Shown: positions 50,563 to 60,908 of the stretch, piece by piece
How the letters are laid out: the number at the start of each line of letters is the position of its first letter
Position numbering within the stretch: the first letter of the stretch is position 1
The notes under the pieces: generated by a model
What the model saw: the letters and a program-made list of their open reading frames with translations, nothing else
What the model was told of the DNA's origin: nothing
The model's database searches: none
Made by a program: the position numbers and the translations under genes
From: Trichomonas vaginalis G3
Taxonomy: Eukaryota > Parabasalia > Trichomonadida > Trichomonadidae
Length of the DNA: 64,000 nucleotides
Direction of reading: 5' to 3'
NCBI RefSeq assembly: GCF_026262505.1
Contig: NC_067208.1
Span: forward strand, 4,907,962-4,971,961

Positions 50563-51814
50563 TGTAATAAACAGAAATTCATCAAAAGTAACAGCTCTCA
50601 ATTTTTTGACATTTGTAAATTCTAAATTGAATGAGAAAAATGAAATAATACTAAGCATAATACAATATTCTAGATTTAATTATAATTAGGAAAAAGTTAG
50701 TTTTGAGAGTACTTTTCATAGGCATATAGAATGAAATCTTCTGAAAAATAATATCACATAAACTCATATTATTTTCTAATATATAACTATTTTATATAAA
50801 AATCAAATTCAATGATCTTAAAAGCGAAGGATATAACCTCAAAATTTACGAATATAATGAGTGGGAATAAATGCTTATCTATCATAAAACCATATGAAAT
50901 ATCAATTTTTGCTTTACGCCTAATTTTTGACGACAATTAGCAAAAAATGTTAAATGTTAACACTCAGTCCATTTGAATATGAAAAATAAAATTGACTTTG
51001 ATTAAATGTTTTTATTTATCATGCAATTCTTCTTGCGACCAAAGATTTGAATAAAACTTCAAAAAATAAGATAGCTTAAAAAATAATATACGGTAGTGTT
51101 TACTAATAGATGAATAGTATATAATTCTATTAAAATGGATTTTGATCCAAAAAAAATATATAAAATTTGATCATAAATAAAATCGTTTTAAAATTACTTC
51201 TTCATTTAAATTATAACAATTATTTTTGGTTTTTATATTTTTTTGGATCAAATCCATTTTAATAGAATTTATATACTATTCATCTATTAGTAAACACTAC
51301 CGTATATTATTTTAAGCTATCTTATTTTTTGAAGTTTTATTCAAATCTTTGGTCGCAAGAAGAATTGCATGATAAATAAAAACATTTAATCAAAGTCAAT
51401 TTTATTTTTATATTCAAATGGACTGAGTGTTAACATTTAACATTTTTGCTAATTGTCGTCAAAAATTAGGCGTAAAGCAAAAATTGATATTTCATATGGT
51501 TTTATGATAGATAAGCATTATATTCCCACTCATTATATTCGTAAATTTTGAGGTTTATCCTTCGCTTTTAAGATCATTGAATTTGATTTTTATATAAAAT
51601 AGTTATATATTAGAAAATAATATGAGTTTATGTGATATTATTTTTCAGAAGATTTTGTGTTCTTCTTCAAAATTTTATTTTTTATTAAAAAGAATCTTTA
51701 CAAAATATACATTTACTTTAATTAATATTTAAAAACGTGCTCTATCAAAAGTTCCAAAAATTCAATATTTTAGCTTTTCTGAGGTGTCACTTTTGATGAA
51801 TTTCTGTTTACAAC
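50563..51814. mobile_element. Foldback transposon, copy 1 (1252 bp)
   Basis: Flanked by AGAAT on both sides (50558-50562, 51815-51819). Ends: TGTAATAAACAGAAATTCAT on the left and the complement with GTTGTAAACAG on the right. About 175 bp of unique sequence at each end encloses arms of about 420 bp (50737-51160, 51235-51652) that are reverse complements with few differences, around a 75-bp loop. No coding capacity, so it must be moved by an enzyme encoded elsewhere. Copy 2 lies at 59660-60908. Confidence 0.88.
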
Positions 51815-51929
51815 AGAATGGTGTTCAATTTGCTATTGGAATATTTAACATGACTTCCATTTCGAGAATTAAAGTTGTGTCGGTTTACAATTTTCTATCG
51901 TCCTAGAGAGGAAGGAAAATGATTCACTC

Positions 51930-52520
51930 ATGGCGATGGTGATGCCGCCCGATTACGGGAGTGGGCAACAAGCGGTAGCCACGTCATTTCTATCAGAGAG
52001 TGATTCTTATGACGATATACTGATAAATGAAGAAGAAAATCTCTCAAATGTCGATCAAAATTTTTTTATATCTGAGTCAGATGAATTTGTATCAGAATCG
52101 GATGTAGAGCTTGATATTATTAGCAGATCAAATGAAGTTGCAAGGGATGAAGAGCCTAAAAATCAATATTTTATAGAGTCTGATAGCAGTGATTTTGATT
52201 TTGAGTCAATCATTTCAAATTCGCTTGCACAGTCAGATAAACCACCTATTATAATCAAAAACCCACCAATTGCAACTGCTGCTCTAAAGACTTTCTTGCC
52301 TGATTCATCTGATTCAGATATAGATGATATTGGATCAACAGGAGACTACGAAAATACATATGAAACGACAAATAGCACCGTTTCTACAACTTCATACACA
52401 AATTCAACTACAACAACAACATCAACTTACACCGCATCAACTGCAACGTTTAGGTCAGGAAAATCTATTACTGCTGCTAGTGGAGCTCGGAATTTCTTTT
52501 TTGAATCCGACTCTAACTAA
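51930..52520 (+). CDS. Acidic protein with repeated aromatic-ESDS motifs
   Basis: 196 residues. Five spaced motifs share hydrophobic/aromatic residues plus ESDS/ESDE: FLSESDSYDD (20), FFISESDEF with VSESDVELD (45-62), YFIESDSSDFDF (80), FLPDSSDSDIDD (122) and the C-terminal FFFESDSN. Between them lie disordered stretches and a Thr/Ser-rich run (150-170). These look like CK2 phosphorylation sites or short docking motifs. Inr-like TCACTC directly precedes the ATG. The start lies 111 bp past the foldback element. No family is recognised. Confidence 0.65.
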   Translation: MAMVMPPDYGSGQQAVATSFLSESDSYDDILINEEENLSNVDQNFFISESDEFVSESDVELDIISRSNEVARDEEPKNQYFIESDSSDFDFESIISNSLAQSDKPPIIIKNPPIATAALKTFLPDSSDSDIDDIGSTGDYENTYETTNSTVSTTSYTNSTTTTTSTYTASTATFRSGKSITAASGARNFFFESDSN

Positions 52521-53446
52521 TACTTATATTATTTTTTTTTTATTACTTGTTTGTAAACTATCCTTGTTTGTTATATAGATTTCTGTTAAAATTAATTCAA
52601 ACCATATACTAATAAGCCAACAAATCTATTAATTTTTACTAATTTTGATTTGAAAATTAGAAAAACAATGAATTATTCAGGATTAAAGTAAATATATTCT
52701 TTGTTAATTTTCATTGTGTATCGGTTGGAAACTATATTAATCCTTAGCTATGAATATTTTGATAAATGATATATTGTAATTTAATAAAATTCATCAATTA
52801 AGCTAATGATTTTCACTTATACCGGGAGTATGGTATATCTAAGGGGTCTGAAATTTCCAAAAAAATTAGAAAAATATAAAAATAATTATAAATTATTTGA
52901 ATTTTAATATTAAAATTTAAAATTTGAGAAAAATTTGGAAATTTCTGATTTTAATTAATCTGCCATATGAAATAATTTTATGTATAATTTATATTTTTCT
53001 TTTAATTTTCAAAGTAACTCTTTTTCAAATTAATAATATGAATTTATCTTCCAAAAGAAGGCATTATATTTACATGTTTAAATGACATTCTGGCATGAAC
53101 CTCAAAGATAAGACAAAATCTTGCTACATATCATTCAAATTCACATCATGTTCTCTTAATTTTCTCAATATCACTTAAAATTATGCAAAAATGGATTTAA
53201 TCAATAAACAATTCAAGTTACTAAAGCGAATTTCTTCTATTACTTTCATAGGCTATGATAAATAAAGTTTATTTCAATGGATTTTGGATGATTTCAATAT
53301 TAAAAAAGATATAAGGATGCATAAAGTTTACAATAGCTCGAATATGCTGTGTAGAGCATACAATACCCAAAAATTTGAACACATATTCATTATTTGAGCT
53401 GATTTGCCAGCATTTTTCAAAATTTGTCAAATTTGACAGAAAAACA
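52521..53446. other. Intergenic, AT-rich, no gene seen
   Basis: About 925 bp of very AT-rich DNA on both strands without protein-like frames. Nothing repeated was noticed. Confidence 0.6.
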
Positions 53447-54835
53447 ATGAATAGACAAGAATCATCATTTCAGTTTATCTCTCTCAGTATTCTTTTATCT
53501 GTAGCTCTTATTTCATTCATATCTATTATGATGAGCTTGCAACATCGCTTCATAAAGGATGAAAGCGAACTTTATCTTCCAGTTATACCTACACGCTACG
53601 TTGTTGATGATTCTTTCCTCACTTCTGTAAAGGATAGTATTTATTATCCATTTCATGCTGCAACTGCAATCATAAACCACTTAGAATCTTTCCTTTCATT
53701 CCAATTACAATATAAAGGCATCATGAAATCAAAAGTATCAGCTGAACTATCAGAACTACTCTTCAATAATACAATCATTGAAGATTGCATGAATGAATCC
53801 AATTCTAAGACTTGCAATCGCGAATTACAAGCTTCAACTGTCGTAAACTATTTCAAAAATCTCCCGAATTTGAATCTTAGCATTGCCAGTTCTAAAGAAT
53901 GCCAAAATATGGTTGATTGCTCCAATAAAAATCACCTCAACTTCAGATTAAAGGAACCAACATTTGCAAGGAGTGTCGATGACATCAAGAAACTACTTCT
54001 CAAGAAGAAGAGACCACTTCTCCTCTCAATTCCTGAATTTTTCGCTGATTATTACGTTCCATGCACGGATAAGAGGGTCAAAGAGAGCAAAGAATGCAAG
54101 AACAAAGATACATACTGTCCATACAATACAGATCAGAACTGTGGAGTCATTTCTACTTCGACATATTTGGAAGGTGGATCATTCTTTGTCCCAGCACCTC
54201 CAGCTTATGCAAGAACGGGTAATTCAATGACTTTTAACTTGATTGGATTCAACAACGACTTAATTACGTCAGGATATCCTCATCAATTCAAATCATTACA
54301 ACTTTCAAAGGGTGGCTTCATTGTAAAGTCACTTAATGGATCAGGATATGGCCATACTCTCAATTATTTACGCGGAAGAATCTCTCTTGAAGAAGATCGT
54401 CAATTATGTGGAGTTTATTCAGACATAAACACATGGAAACCATGTAATCAACATATATGCACAGAAGAGAACTACTTACGAGCTCGTAAAAAGCCTCCTT
54501 ACGTTTCAGATTATTATTATGCAATTGTTTCAGAGACAAAGGGCCAAAACCTTTCAATTTCTCTTGAAGATGAATATGGATTAACAGAAACAAGGCTATA
54601 CCTGATAGATAAGAAGTCTTTCGCCGTCAAAACAAAATTCATGGAAACAACACAACCGTATTGGAGACTTTCGGACTACTTAATGCCAGTTATTACTCAC
54701 GAGTTGAATAATTCATGCAGTTACTGGTCTATTCCTTACGAATTAGTTGAAAAGGGTATTAGCATGGAAGATGCTTCAGTTGCTACAACATTGGCTCTCG
54801 ACCTCCCTGCAATTTTTGATTCTCTCCCTAAATAA
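53447..54835 (+). CDS. Membrane-anchored extracellular/luminal protein, unknown family
   Basis: 462 residues from MNRQESSFQF; a longer frame opens at 53375 but runs through intergenic-type sequence. A single hydrophobic segment (FISLSILLSVALISFISIMM, residues 9-28) suggests a type II anchor or signal peptide. The rest has many N-glycosylation-type sites and at least ten cysteines in the middle (SKECQNMVDCSNKNH, CTDKRVKESKECKNKDTYC, CNQHIC). GGFIVKSLNGSGYGHTLNYL recalls the His region of papain-like lysosomal-type proteins, but the Cys box was not found, so the link is weak. It is probably a surface or lysosomal protein. Confidence 0.65.
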   Translation: MNRQESSFQFISLSILLSVALISFISIMMSLQHRFIKDESELYLPVIPTRYVVDDSFLTSVKDSIYYPFHAATAIINHLESFLSFQLQYKGIMKSKVSAELSELLFNNTIIEDCMNESNSKTCNRELQASTVVNYFKNLPNLNLSIASSKECQNMVDCSNKNHLNFRLKEPTFARSVDDIKKLLLKKKRPLLLSIPEFFADYYVPCTDKRVKESKECKNKDTYCPYNTDQNCGVISTSTYLEGGSFFVPAPPAYARTGNSMTFNLIGFNNDLITSGYPHQFKSLQLSKGGFIVKSLNGSGYGHTLNYLRGRISLEEDRQLCGVYSDINTWKPCNQHICTEENYLRARKKPPYVSDYYYAIVSETKGQNLSISLEDEYGLTETRLYLIDKKSFAVKTKFMETTQPYWRLSDYLMPVITHELNNSCSYWSIPYELVEKGISMEDASVATTLALDLPAIFDSLPK

Positions 54836-54969
54836 GCTTAATTTCTTAATTGTTTTGTATAATTTGAATAAAAATTTAAAGTTTTCAAAAGAAATTTCAT
54901 TATTTCACATAAAAATTCATTAAATAGAACTACACGATGAGTAAGTTTTATATAAACAAAATTATTTGA

Positions 54970-55584
54970 TTATTGAGCTTTTGATCTTGGTTTTGATAAC
55001 GAGCTGACGAAATCTCTATGCTCTTTTTCGGTCTTTTTGATGAATCTATATCTTCTCATGCATCTCGCCTTTCCAGTCTCCTCAGATTTTTTCAGACGCT
55101 GTTTATATTCTTTTTCAATTGCAGGAATATTAAGAGGCTTATGTGAAATGTGTATGCTTTTTTCATAGTTTTGCTCGTCTTCTTCTTGGTTTTGAAGATA
55201 AAGTGGCTTTTCAGAACGTTGAGCCTTTTCCGGAGCAAAAATCTCTTCAGCATTAATTATTTGTGTATTCTTTATATCAGGCTGTCTTTCTACCGTTTCT
55301 CCTAATTGAACAAGAACGCTATTTGATTGATAAACTGAGTTTTGAACTTTACGACGAAGCTTATAATCACAGACACCAGAATGAAATTCTATTTTGGCTT
55401 TGAGTTTAGCACCTTCTGTTGGTGGTTGCTCTTGTACAGGTGGAAAATTCATAAGTTCATCGACAGAAGGTGTAGTATACATTGAATAAAAGAGATTAAT
55501 TGCACGCTTGTTGAATTCTTCTTGGAGTTGCTGTGGATTTTCCAGTGTTTTTGGCTTTGATTTTGTTGGGGTAGTTGATTTCAT
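54970..55584 (-). CDS. Small basic, probably disordered protein
   Basis: 204 residues, starts MKSTTPTKSKPKTLEN. Lys/Glu/Gln-rich and of low complexity, with a basic C-terminal helix (KEYKQRLKKSEETGKARCMR, then RYRFIKK). Convergent with the membrane protein gene, 134 bp apart. No family is recognised; composition and uninterrupted frame support a real gene. Confidence 0.6.
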   Translation of the reverse strand: MKSTTPTKSKPKTLENPQQLQEEFNKRAINLFYSMYTTPSVDELMNFPPVQEQPPTEGAKLKAKIEFHSGVCDYKLRRKVQNSVYQSNSVLVQLGETVERQPDIKNTQIINAEEIFAPEKAQRSEKPLYLQNQEEDEQNYEKSIHISHKPLNIPAIEKEYKQRLKKSEETGKARCMRRYRFIKKTEKEHRDFVSSLSKPRSKAQ

Positions 55585-56039
55585 ATTTATTGTACGTTTA
55601 GGAATTTAGGAGTAATTTACATGACAAAAAAAAATAGAATCCGTTACATCAATAAGGACAAATCAGTCTTGGGAGAATAATCAGAAAATAAAACCTAGTG
55701 ATTATATTAGAATGCAATGCATAGCTTATTAAAATAAAGGCATTATCGTCTCAAAAGTTATTGATGATTGCAAAATAAGGAAAAATCTAATAACCTTAAA
55801 AATTCAATTTTTTGTTACAATCAAATATTGTTCTTATTAGAATGGATATGACAATAAAATGAAAAGATGATTCTTGAGGATTTGACACTATTGAATTTTT
55901 TGTGAGAGTAATTTTGTAATCAATTTACATAGGAAAAGTAAATCTTCAAAATATGAAGAATTAATAGTCTGATTTGATAAAAATAAAGTTATGTAAAGTA
56001 TTTATTTTTTGAATGTTTTTATTCTTTCTTTCTCATACA
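55585..56039. other. Intergenic, AT-rich
   Basis: Contains the upstream region of the 204-residue gene. No gene or repeat seen. Confidence 0.55.
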
Positions 56040-56936
56040 CGCGCCTTTACAAAATCAATTTTCCAATCTCATGGAACCACAACCGTTAAGGCACAAAACG
56101 TCGATTCTATTGTTCCTTTATTTGAAATTCCTCGCCCGTATGTCCGTCATATTAGGGAAGCTTATTTAACATAAGAAATTCCAGATGACGACTATCCGTG
56201 GCCTGGACATCCAAACAAAGCCAACGTTGATGTTCTTGATTCACAATCTAGGCAAATTTATGATAATTTTTGCAAAGCAACTCCAACTATGACTCAAGAT
56301 GACCTATTTTATCATCCTGCAGGTATCAAGCAATTCAACGGTGATGAGCAAAAGATACAAGTCACACAAAGATATAAATTCAAAGTTGTTTTAAATACAA
56401 GAGTTAAAGAATACCATTGGACAGCAATATATGTACCACCAGGTGAACGAATCACTGTTGAAATTCCTAAAAAAGCGGTTAATTATGTTTGGGCTAATAT
56501 AAATCGTCAAGTTAATCATACAGATTCATACAATGAGCGCCTTAAAGATCTCAAGTGCCAAATAAAGATGACAAACGAAGTTAACAAGTTTGGTTGGCCT
56601 TATGGAGGAAATCTTGAATTTTTAACTTTCGTTGATTACTTCCCATCAGGTCTTGAGATCTATGTTACTGGTGGAATACGTATGCCACACTTCCAATATG
56701 GTGTTACCACTGAAGAAGAGTGGGAAGATTTAAATAGCAACTTACCTGCACCAGTTGCAGTTGTTGATTGCGGAAACATGCTTGGTGTTGGTCCATCAGA
56801 AAAACTTCTCCAACAATCTAGGCTCAACGATGCACTCGCGTTTTGGAGATCCGTTGGACAAATCTTTTATTCATTGAATGACGTTTATAACTATCCAGTA
56901 CGCGCTGATGGACGAATCAAAGAACCTATCAATTAA
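56040..56936 (+). pseudogene. M60-like (PF13402) peptidase fragment
   Basis: The central part has YHWTAIYVPPGERITVEIP, the typical N-terminal block of M60-like/enhancin-type metallopeptidases (a TG.Y.PPGE.I.V.IP pattern), then FGWPYGGNLEFLTF. It ends shortly after RSVGQIFYSLNDVY, before the region where the family has its zinc-binding HExxH. Trichomonads carry many M60-like proteins thought to act on host mucus glycoproteins. The gene is truncated and interrupted in its upstream part, so it is a remnant. Confidence 0.7.
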
Positions 56937-57795
56937 CATAATGTTCGTGTTGACGTATTTTAGTTTACTAAGTTTAATGCTAGCAAATATATTCATCAAT
57001 TCACTTTATTCCTAACAAGCTTTCCAAAAACATGTGTAGCAATATCGATGATGTTGGTGGTACTGGCGAAGTCGGATCTGGAGAAAATTGCTATTGAAAC
57101 TACTGGATAACGCTGAATTAATGTTTCAAAAAATTTATTGAGCATTGATGAGTCATTTGATAGAAATCATGTGGCTCATTGTACGAATTCGAGAGATTTC
57201 CAGCAATTGCAGCAATTGTCAAAGCTAGAACCGCTTGGAATGAAGCCATCAATGTTCATTTGCTTTGGCGTCTTGGAAAATGGAGGTCACATAGTGATAG
57301 TAATATTGCACCAGATACGTTTTGGTCTGTTGAACTTACAATAGTAAATAAATCATTAGATATATCAGCGGGATTTTTACTTTCGAGCTCGGTATCGATG
57401 ATATTATCAGAGAAGATAGCTCCAAAGTTAAACAGTGGGGGGAATTATTGAAGCTTCTTTCCGATTCCTAGCCATGTTATCTGTCACTTTTTTTAAAAAA
57501 CAGGTAATGGAATTAGGGAAATCTGTTGAATGAAATGTTCATGCTTCTTTTAATTATTTCTTATCTTTCAATGATTAACCCAATTTTTTTTCACAGAATT
57601 GAAAAGTCTATATATCTAATAATTTTTGAAAAATGTTTAAATAATATCAATCGTTATATGAATTAAAAATATTTTTAATAAATTGAATACGAATTTAATT
57701 GAATACTAATTAAATTGGACATCAAAATTGCATTAATATGTACTATTAGAATCTATCTACAAATTGGGAAAATGGAAATTACATAGGCAAACCCA
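56937..57795. other. Region downstream of the M60-like fragment, remnants only
   Basis: Short open pieces at about 57138-57451 show protein-like stretches (AIVKARTAWNEAINVHLLWR) but no continuous gene and no family. Otherwise AT-rich. Confidence 0.45.
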
Positions 57796-57977
57796 AATTT
57801 TAGCTAAAAGTGACAGGGAAAAAAAAACGTTTAGTATTAAAAAAAAGACCGATGAGAGCTTCGTTCGAAATATAGAGGGAACTGAGAATGCGCAACCATT
57901 CTCAGGGAATATTGGATGCTATTCTCGTTCCCTCTGTATGGAAAATTGAGGTTTTCAAAGGGAGTTAAAATAATATC

Positions 57978-58207
57978 AAATTTATACTAATTTACTTCAA
58001 AATACAAAAGTATTTGACAGCTAAAATTAGTTACTTTAGCAAGCCTAGCAATACCCTTTTACGATTATTGCTACTTTTTCGAAATAAAAGTAAAAACAAA
58101 TTTATACTAATTTACTTCAAAATACAAAAGTATTTGACAGCTAAAATTAGTTACTTTAGCAAGCCTATCAATACCCTTTTACGATTATTGCTACTTTTTC
58201 GAAATAA
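57978..58207. repeat. Two-copy tandem repeat, period 120 bp
   Basis: AAATTTATACTAATTTACTT starts at 57978 and again at 58098; the units are nearly identical. The open frame through it only reads the repeat. Confidence 0.9.
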
Positions 58208-58310
58208 AATAAATTTATTATCAAAAACCTTTTTTTTCTTAGTAAAAATAAACGAAATTTTTTACCTTATGAACTTTTGATGGAAATATGCAAATTTAAA
58301 ATAATAAAGA

Positions 58311-58440
58311 AAGCCGCGAGCGAAGCGATCGGCTTAGTTCGAAGATTTTGATTCAAATCTTTGCTGATCTGTAATTCGCGGAAGCCGCGAGCGAATCGAG
58401 CGGCTTAGGTCTAAGATTTTGATTCAAATCTTTGCTTATA
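58311..58440. repeat. Pair of GC-rich hairpin repeats
   Basis: AAGCCGCGAGCGAAGCGATC plus GGCTTA at 58311-58336 and a near copy at 58382-58407, each followed by GATTTTGATTCAAATCTTTG. The arms AAGCCG and CGGCTT pair around a GAGCGAA-type loop. Confidence 0.85.
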
Positions 58441-58505
58441 TTCCTTAAATTCTTTATGAAACTCGCAACAGTTCCATAAAAAATTTTAAATTCTAAACTG
58501 TCGAA

Positions 58506-58540
58506 ATTACCGATCGGTAATCACACCCTTCACGGGTGTG
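58506..58540. repeat. Palindrome and hairpin at the MITE right end
   Basis: ATTACCGATCGGTAAT is a perfect 16-bp palindrome. The hairpin CACACCC-TTCAC-GGGTGTG follows directly and runs into the right TIR. Confidence 0.85.
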
Positions 58541-58558
58541 TCACTTTTAGCTAAAATT

Positions 58559-59377
58559 ACCCCTACTCAATTACATATCGTTATTGAAACTTTAGAATTT
58601 CCAAATTGAGACTACTGAACAATTATTAGAATAATTTAAATTAATAGGCGCGGTTCAATTTTAACGACATTTTTTAACGCGATACGAGCGTAAGTTCATA
58701 GAATGTGTTTTGAGGGAAACTATAAAAATCCAAAATAGAGGTAAGTGCGCCATTATTACCTGCGAAGTTACATGGAAAATCGAAGAGAGTACAAGATGAT
58801 CTTGCATCTTTCCAAGTAAATGAAATTTATTAAAATTAAGATGATAATATTCATTTATAGTATGTGTATGATGTTGTTTTCAAAATTTCTTCAAATAAAA
58901 TGCAATGATAATTTTTGAATAATTTTTTCTTGTGTATATTTCATTTTTTATTAGTGAAAATATCATTACATCAATAAGGAAAGCACAATCCAAATTCATA
59001 TTAGTTAAATTAATCTACGACCAAAAGCCCGCCAAATTTGAATTAAACCTCCAATTTAAAATTTTCAAGTCTACGGAACCATCCTTGGATCATAGTAATC
59101 ATTCATTACAAAATGGAATCTTTTGGTATTGTGCGGGCGATACCATAGATTTCTTTTTATTGATAATGCTATTGAACAAGCTCATTCCGTGGATTTTCAT
59201 TTAGAACTTTGTTTCATGAGTTTCTGGAACAAGATAACATCTGAAACCTTTTGTGCGGGCAAAAGAAGGGATGTTTGTTGATTGAAAAATGCTCATTTAA
59301 AAGAAGTTCTGAAAAGAAATTTGGAGATGATTTTGTGGTTGTAAGGTGTAGGTGTTGTGATATATTTGGAATGGAAT
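58559..59377. other. Intergenic, AT-rich, no supported gene
   Basis: An open frame at 58932-59204 (90 codons) has no recognised family, no start context and no support. Nothing else seen before the satellite. Confidence 0.5.
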
Positions 59378-59659
59378 GATCCTTACCTAAGTCATTGACT
59401 CATCCTTACCTCAGTCATAGACTCATCCTTACCTCAGTCATAGACTCATCCTTACCTCAGTCATTGACTCATCCTTACCTCAGTCATTGACTCATCCTTA
59501 CCTCAGTCATTGACTCATCATTATATCAGTCACTGACTCATCCTTATCTCAGTCATTGACTTATCCTTACCTCAGTCATAGACTCATCCTTATCTCAGTT
59601 ATTGACTCATCCTTACCTCAGTCATTGACTCATCCTTACCTCAGTCATAGACTCATCAT
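59378..59659. repeat. 23-bp satellite, left block
   Basis: About 12 units of a 23-bp repeat with the core TGACTCATCCTTACCTCAG; a common variant has ATAGACTCA. The array is interrupted by the foldback element and continues at 60909. Confidence 0.97.
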
Positions 59660-60908
59660 TGTAATAAACAGAAATTCATCAAAAGTGACAGCTCTCGATT
59701 TTTTGACATTTGTAAATTCTAAATTGAATGAGAAAAATGAAATAATACTAAGCATAATACAATATTCTAGATTTAATTATAATTAGGAAAAAGTTAGTTT
59801 TGAGAGTACTTTTCATAGGCATATAGAATGAAATCTTCTGAAAAATAATATCACATAAACTCATATTATTTTCTAATATATAACTATTTTATATAAAAAT
59901 CAAATTCAATGATCTTAAAAGCGAAGGATAAACCTCAAAATTTACGAATATAATGAGTGGGAATATAATGCTTATCTATCATAAAACCATATGAAATATC
60001 AATTTTTGCTTTACGCCTAATTTTTGGACGACAATTAGCAAAAATGTTAAATGTTAACACTCAGTCCATTTGAATATGAAAAATAAAATTGACTTTGATT
60101 AAATGTTTTTATTTATCATGCAATTCTTCTTGCGACCAAAGATTTGAATAAAACTTCAAAAAATAAGATAGCTTAAAAAATAATATACGGTAGTGTTTAC
60201 TAATAGATAATAGTATATAAATTCTATTAAAATGGATTTGATCCAAAAAATATAAAACCAAAAAAATAATTGTTATAATTTAAATGAAGAAGTAATTTAA
60301 AACGATTTTATTTATGATCAAATTTTATATATTTTTTGGATCAAATCCATTTTAATAGAATTTATATACTATTCATCTATTAGTAAACACTACCGTACAT
60401 TATTTTAAGCTATCTTATTTTTTGAACTTTTATTCAAATTTTGGTCGCAAGAAGAATTGCATGATAAATAAAAACATTTAATCAAAGTCAATTTTATTTT
60501 TCATATTCAAATTGGACTGAGTGTTAACATTTAACATTTTTGCTAATTGTCGTCAAAAATTAGGCGTAAAGCAAAAATTGATATTTCATATGGTTTTATG
60601 ATAGATAAGCATTATATTCCCACTCATTATATTCGTAAATTTTGAGGTTTATCCTTCGCTTTTAAGATCATTGAATTTGATTTTTATATAAAATAGTTAT
60701 ATATTAGAAAATAATATGAGTTTATGTGATATTATTTTCAGAAGATTTTGTGTTCTTCTTCAAAATTTTATTTTTTTATTAAAAAGAATCTTTACAAAAT
60801 ATACATTTACTTTAATTAATATTTAAAAACGTGCTCTATCAAAAGTTCCAAAAATTCAATATTTTAGCTTTTCTGAGGTGTCACTTTTGATGAATTTCTG
60901 TTTACAAC
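59660..60908. mobile_element. Foldback transposon, copy 2 (1249 bp), inside the satellite
   Basis: Flanked by ATCAT on both sides (59655-59659, 60909-60913), created from a satellite unit. About 97-98 percent like copy 1 by eye, but the central loop (about 60251-60330) runs in the opposite direction relative to the outer ends. Confidence 0.88.

Larger units (their letters stand above)
57796..58558. mobile_element. Putative non-autonomous element, 763 bp, 20-bp TIRs
   Basis: AATTTTAGCTAAAAGTGACA at 57796-57815 and its exact complement at 58539-58558. The inside holds a 120-bp tandem duplication, two GC-rich hairpins and a palindrome. No coding capacity. A clean target duplication is not obvious (ACCCA left, ACCCC right), so the limits are tentative. 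Confidence 0.5.

Noticed and set aside
54290-54400. Membrane-anchored protein called a papain-like peptidase
   Set aside because: Only a His-like region resembles that fold. No catalytic Cys box was found, so the family was left open.
57138-57451. Two overlapping open frames after the M60-like fragment
   Set aside because: Some protein-like stretches, but short, overlapping and without a family. Kept only as a remark on the region.
58932-59204. 90-codon open frame
   Set aside because: No family match, no start context and a composition like AT-rich intergenic DNA.
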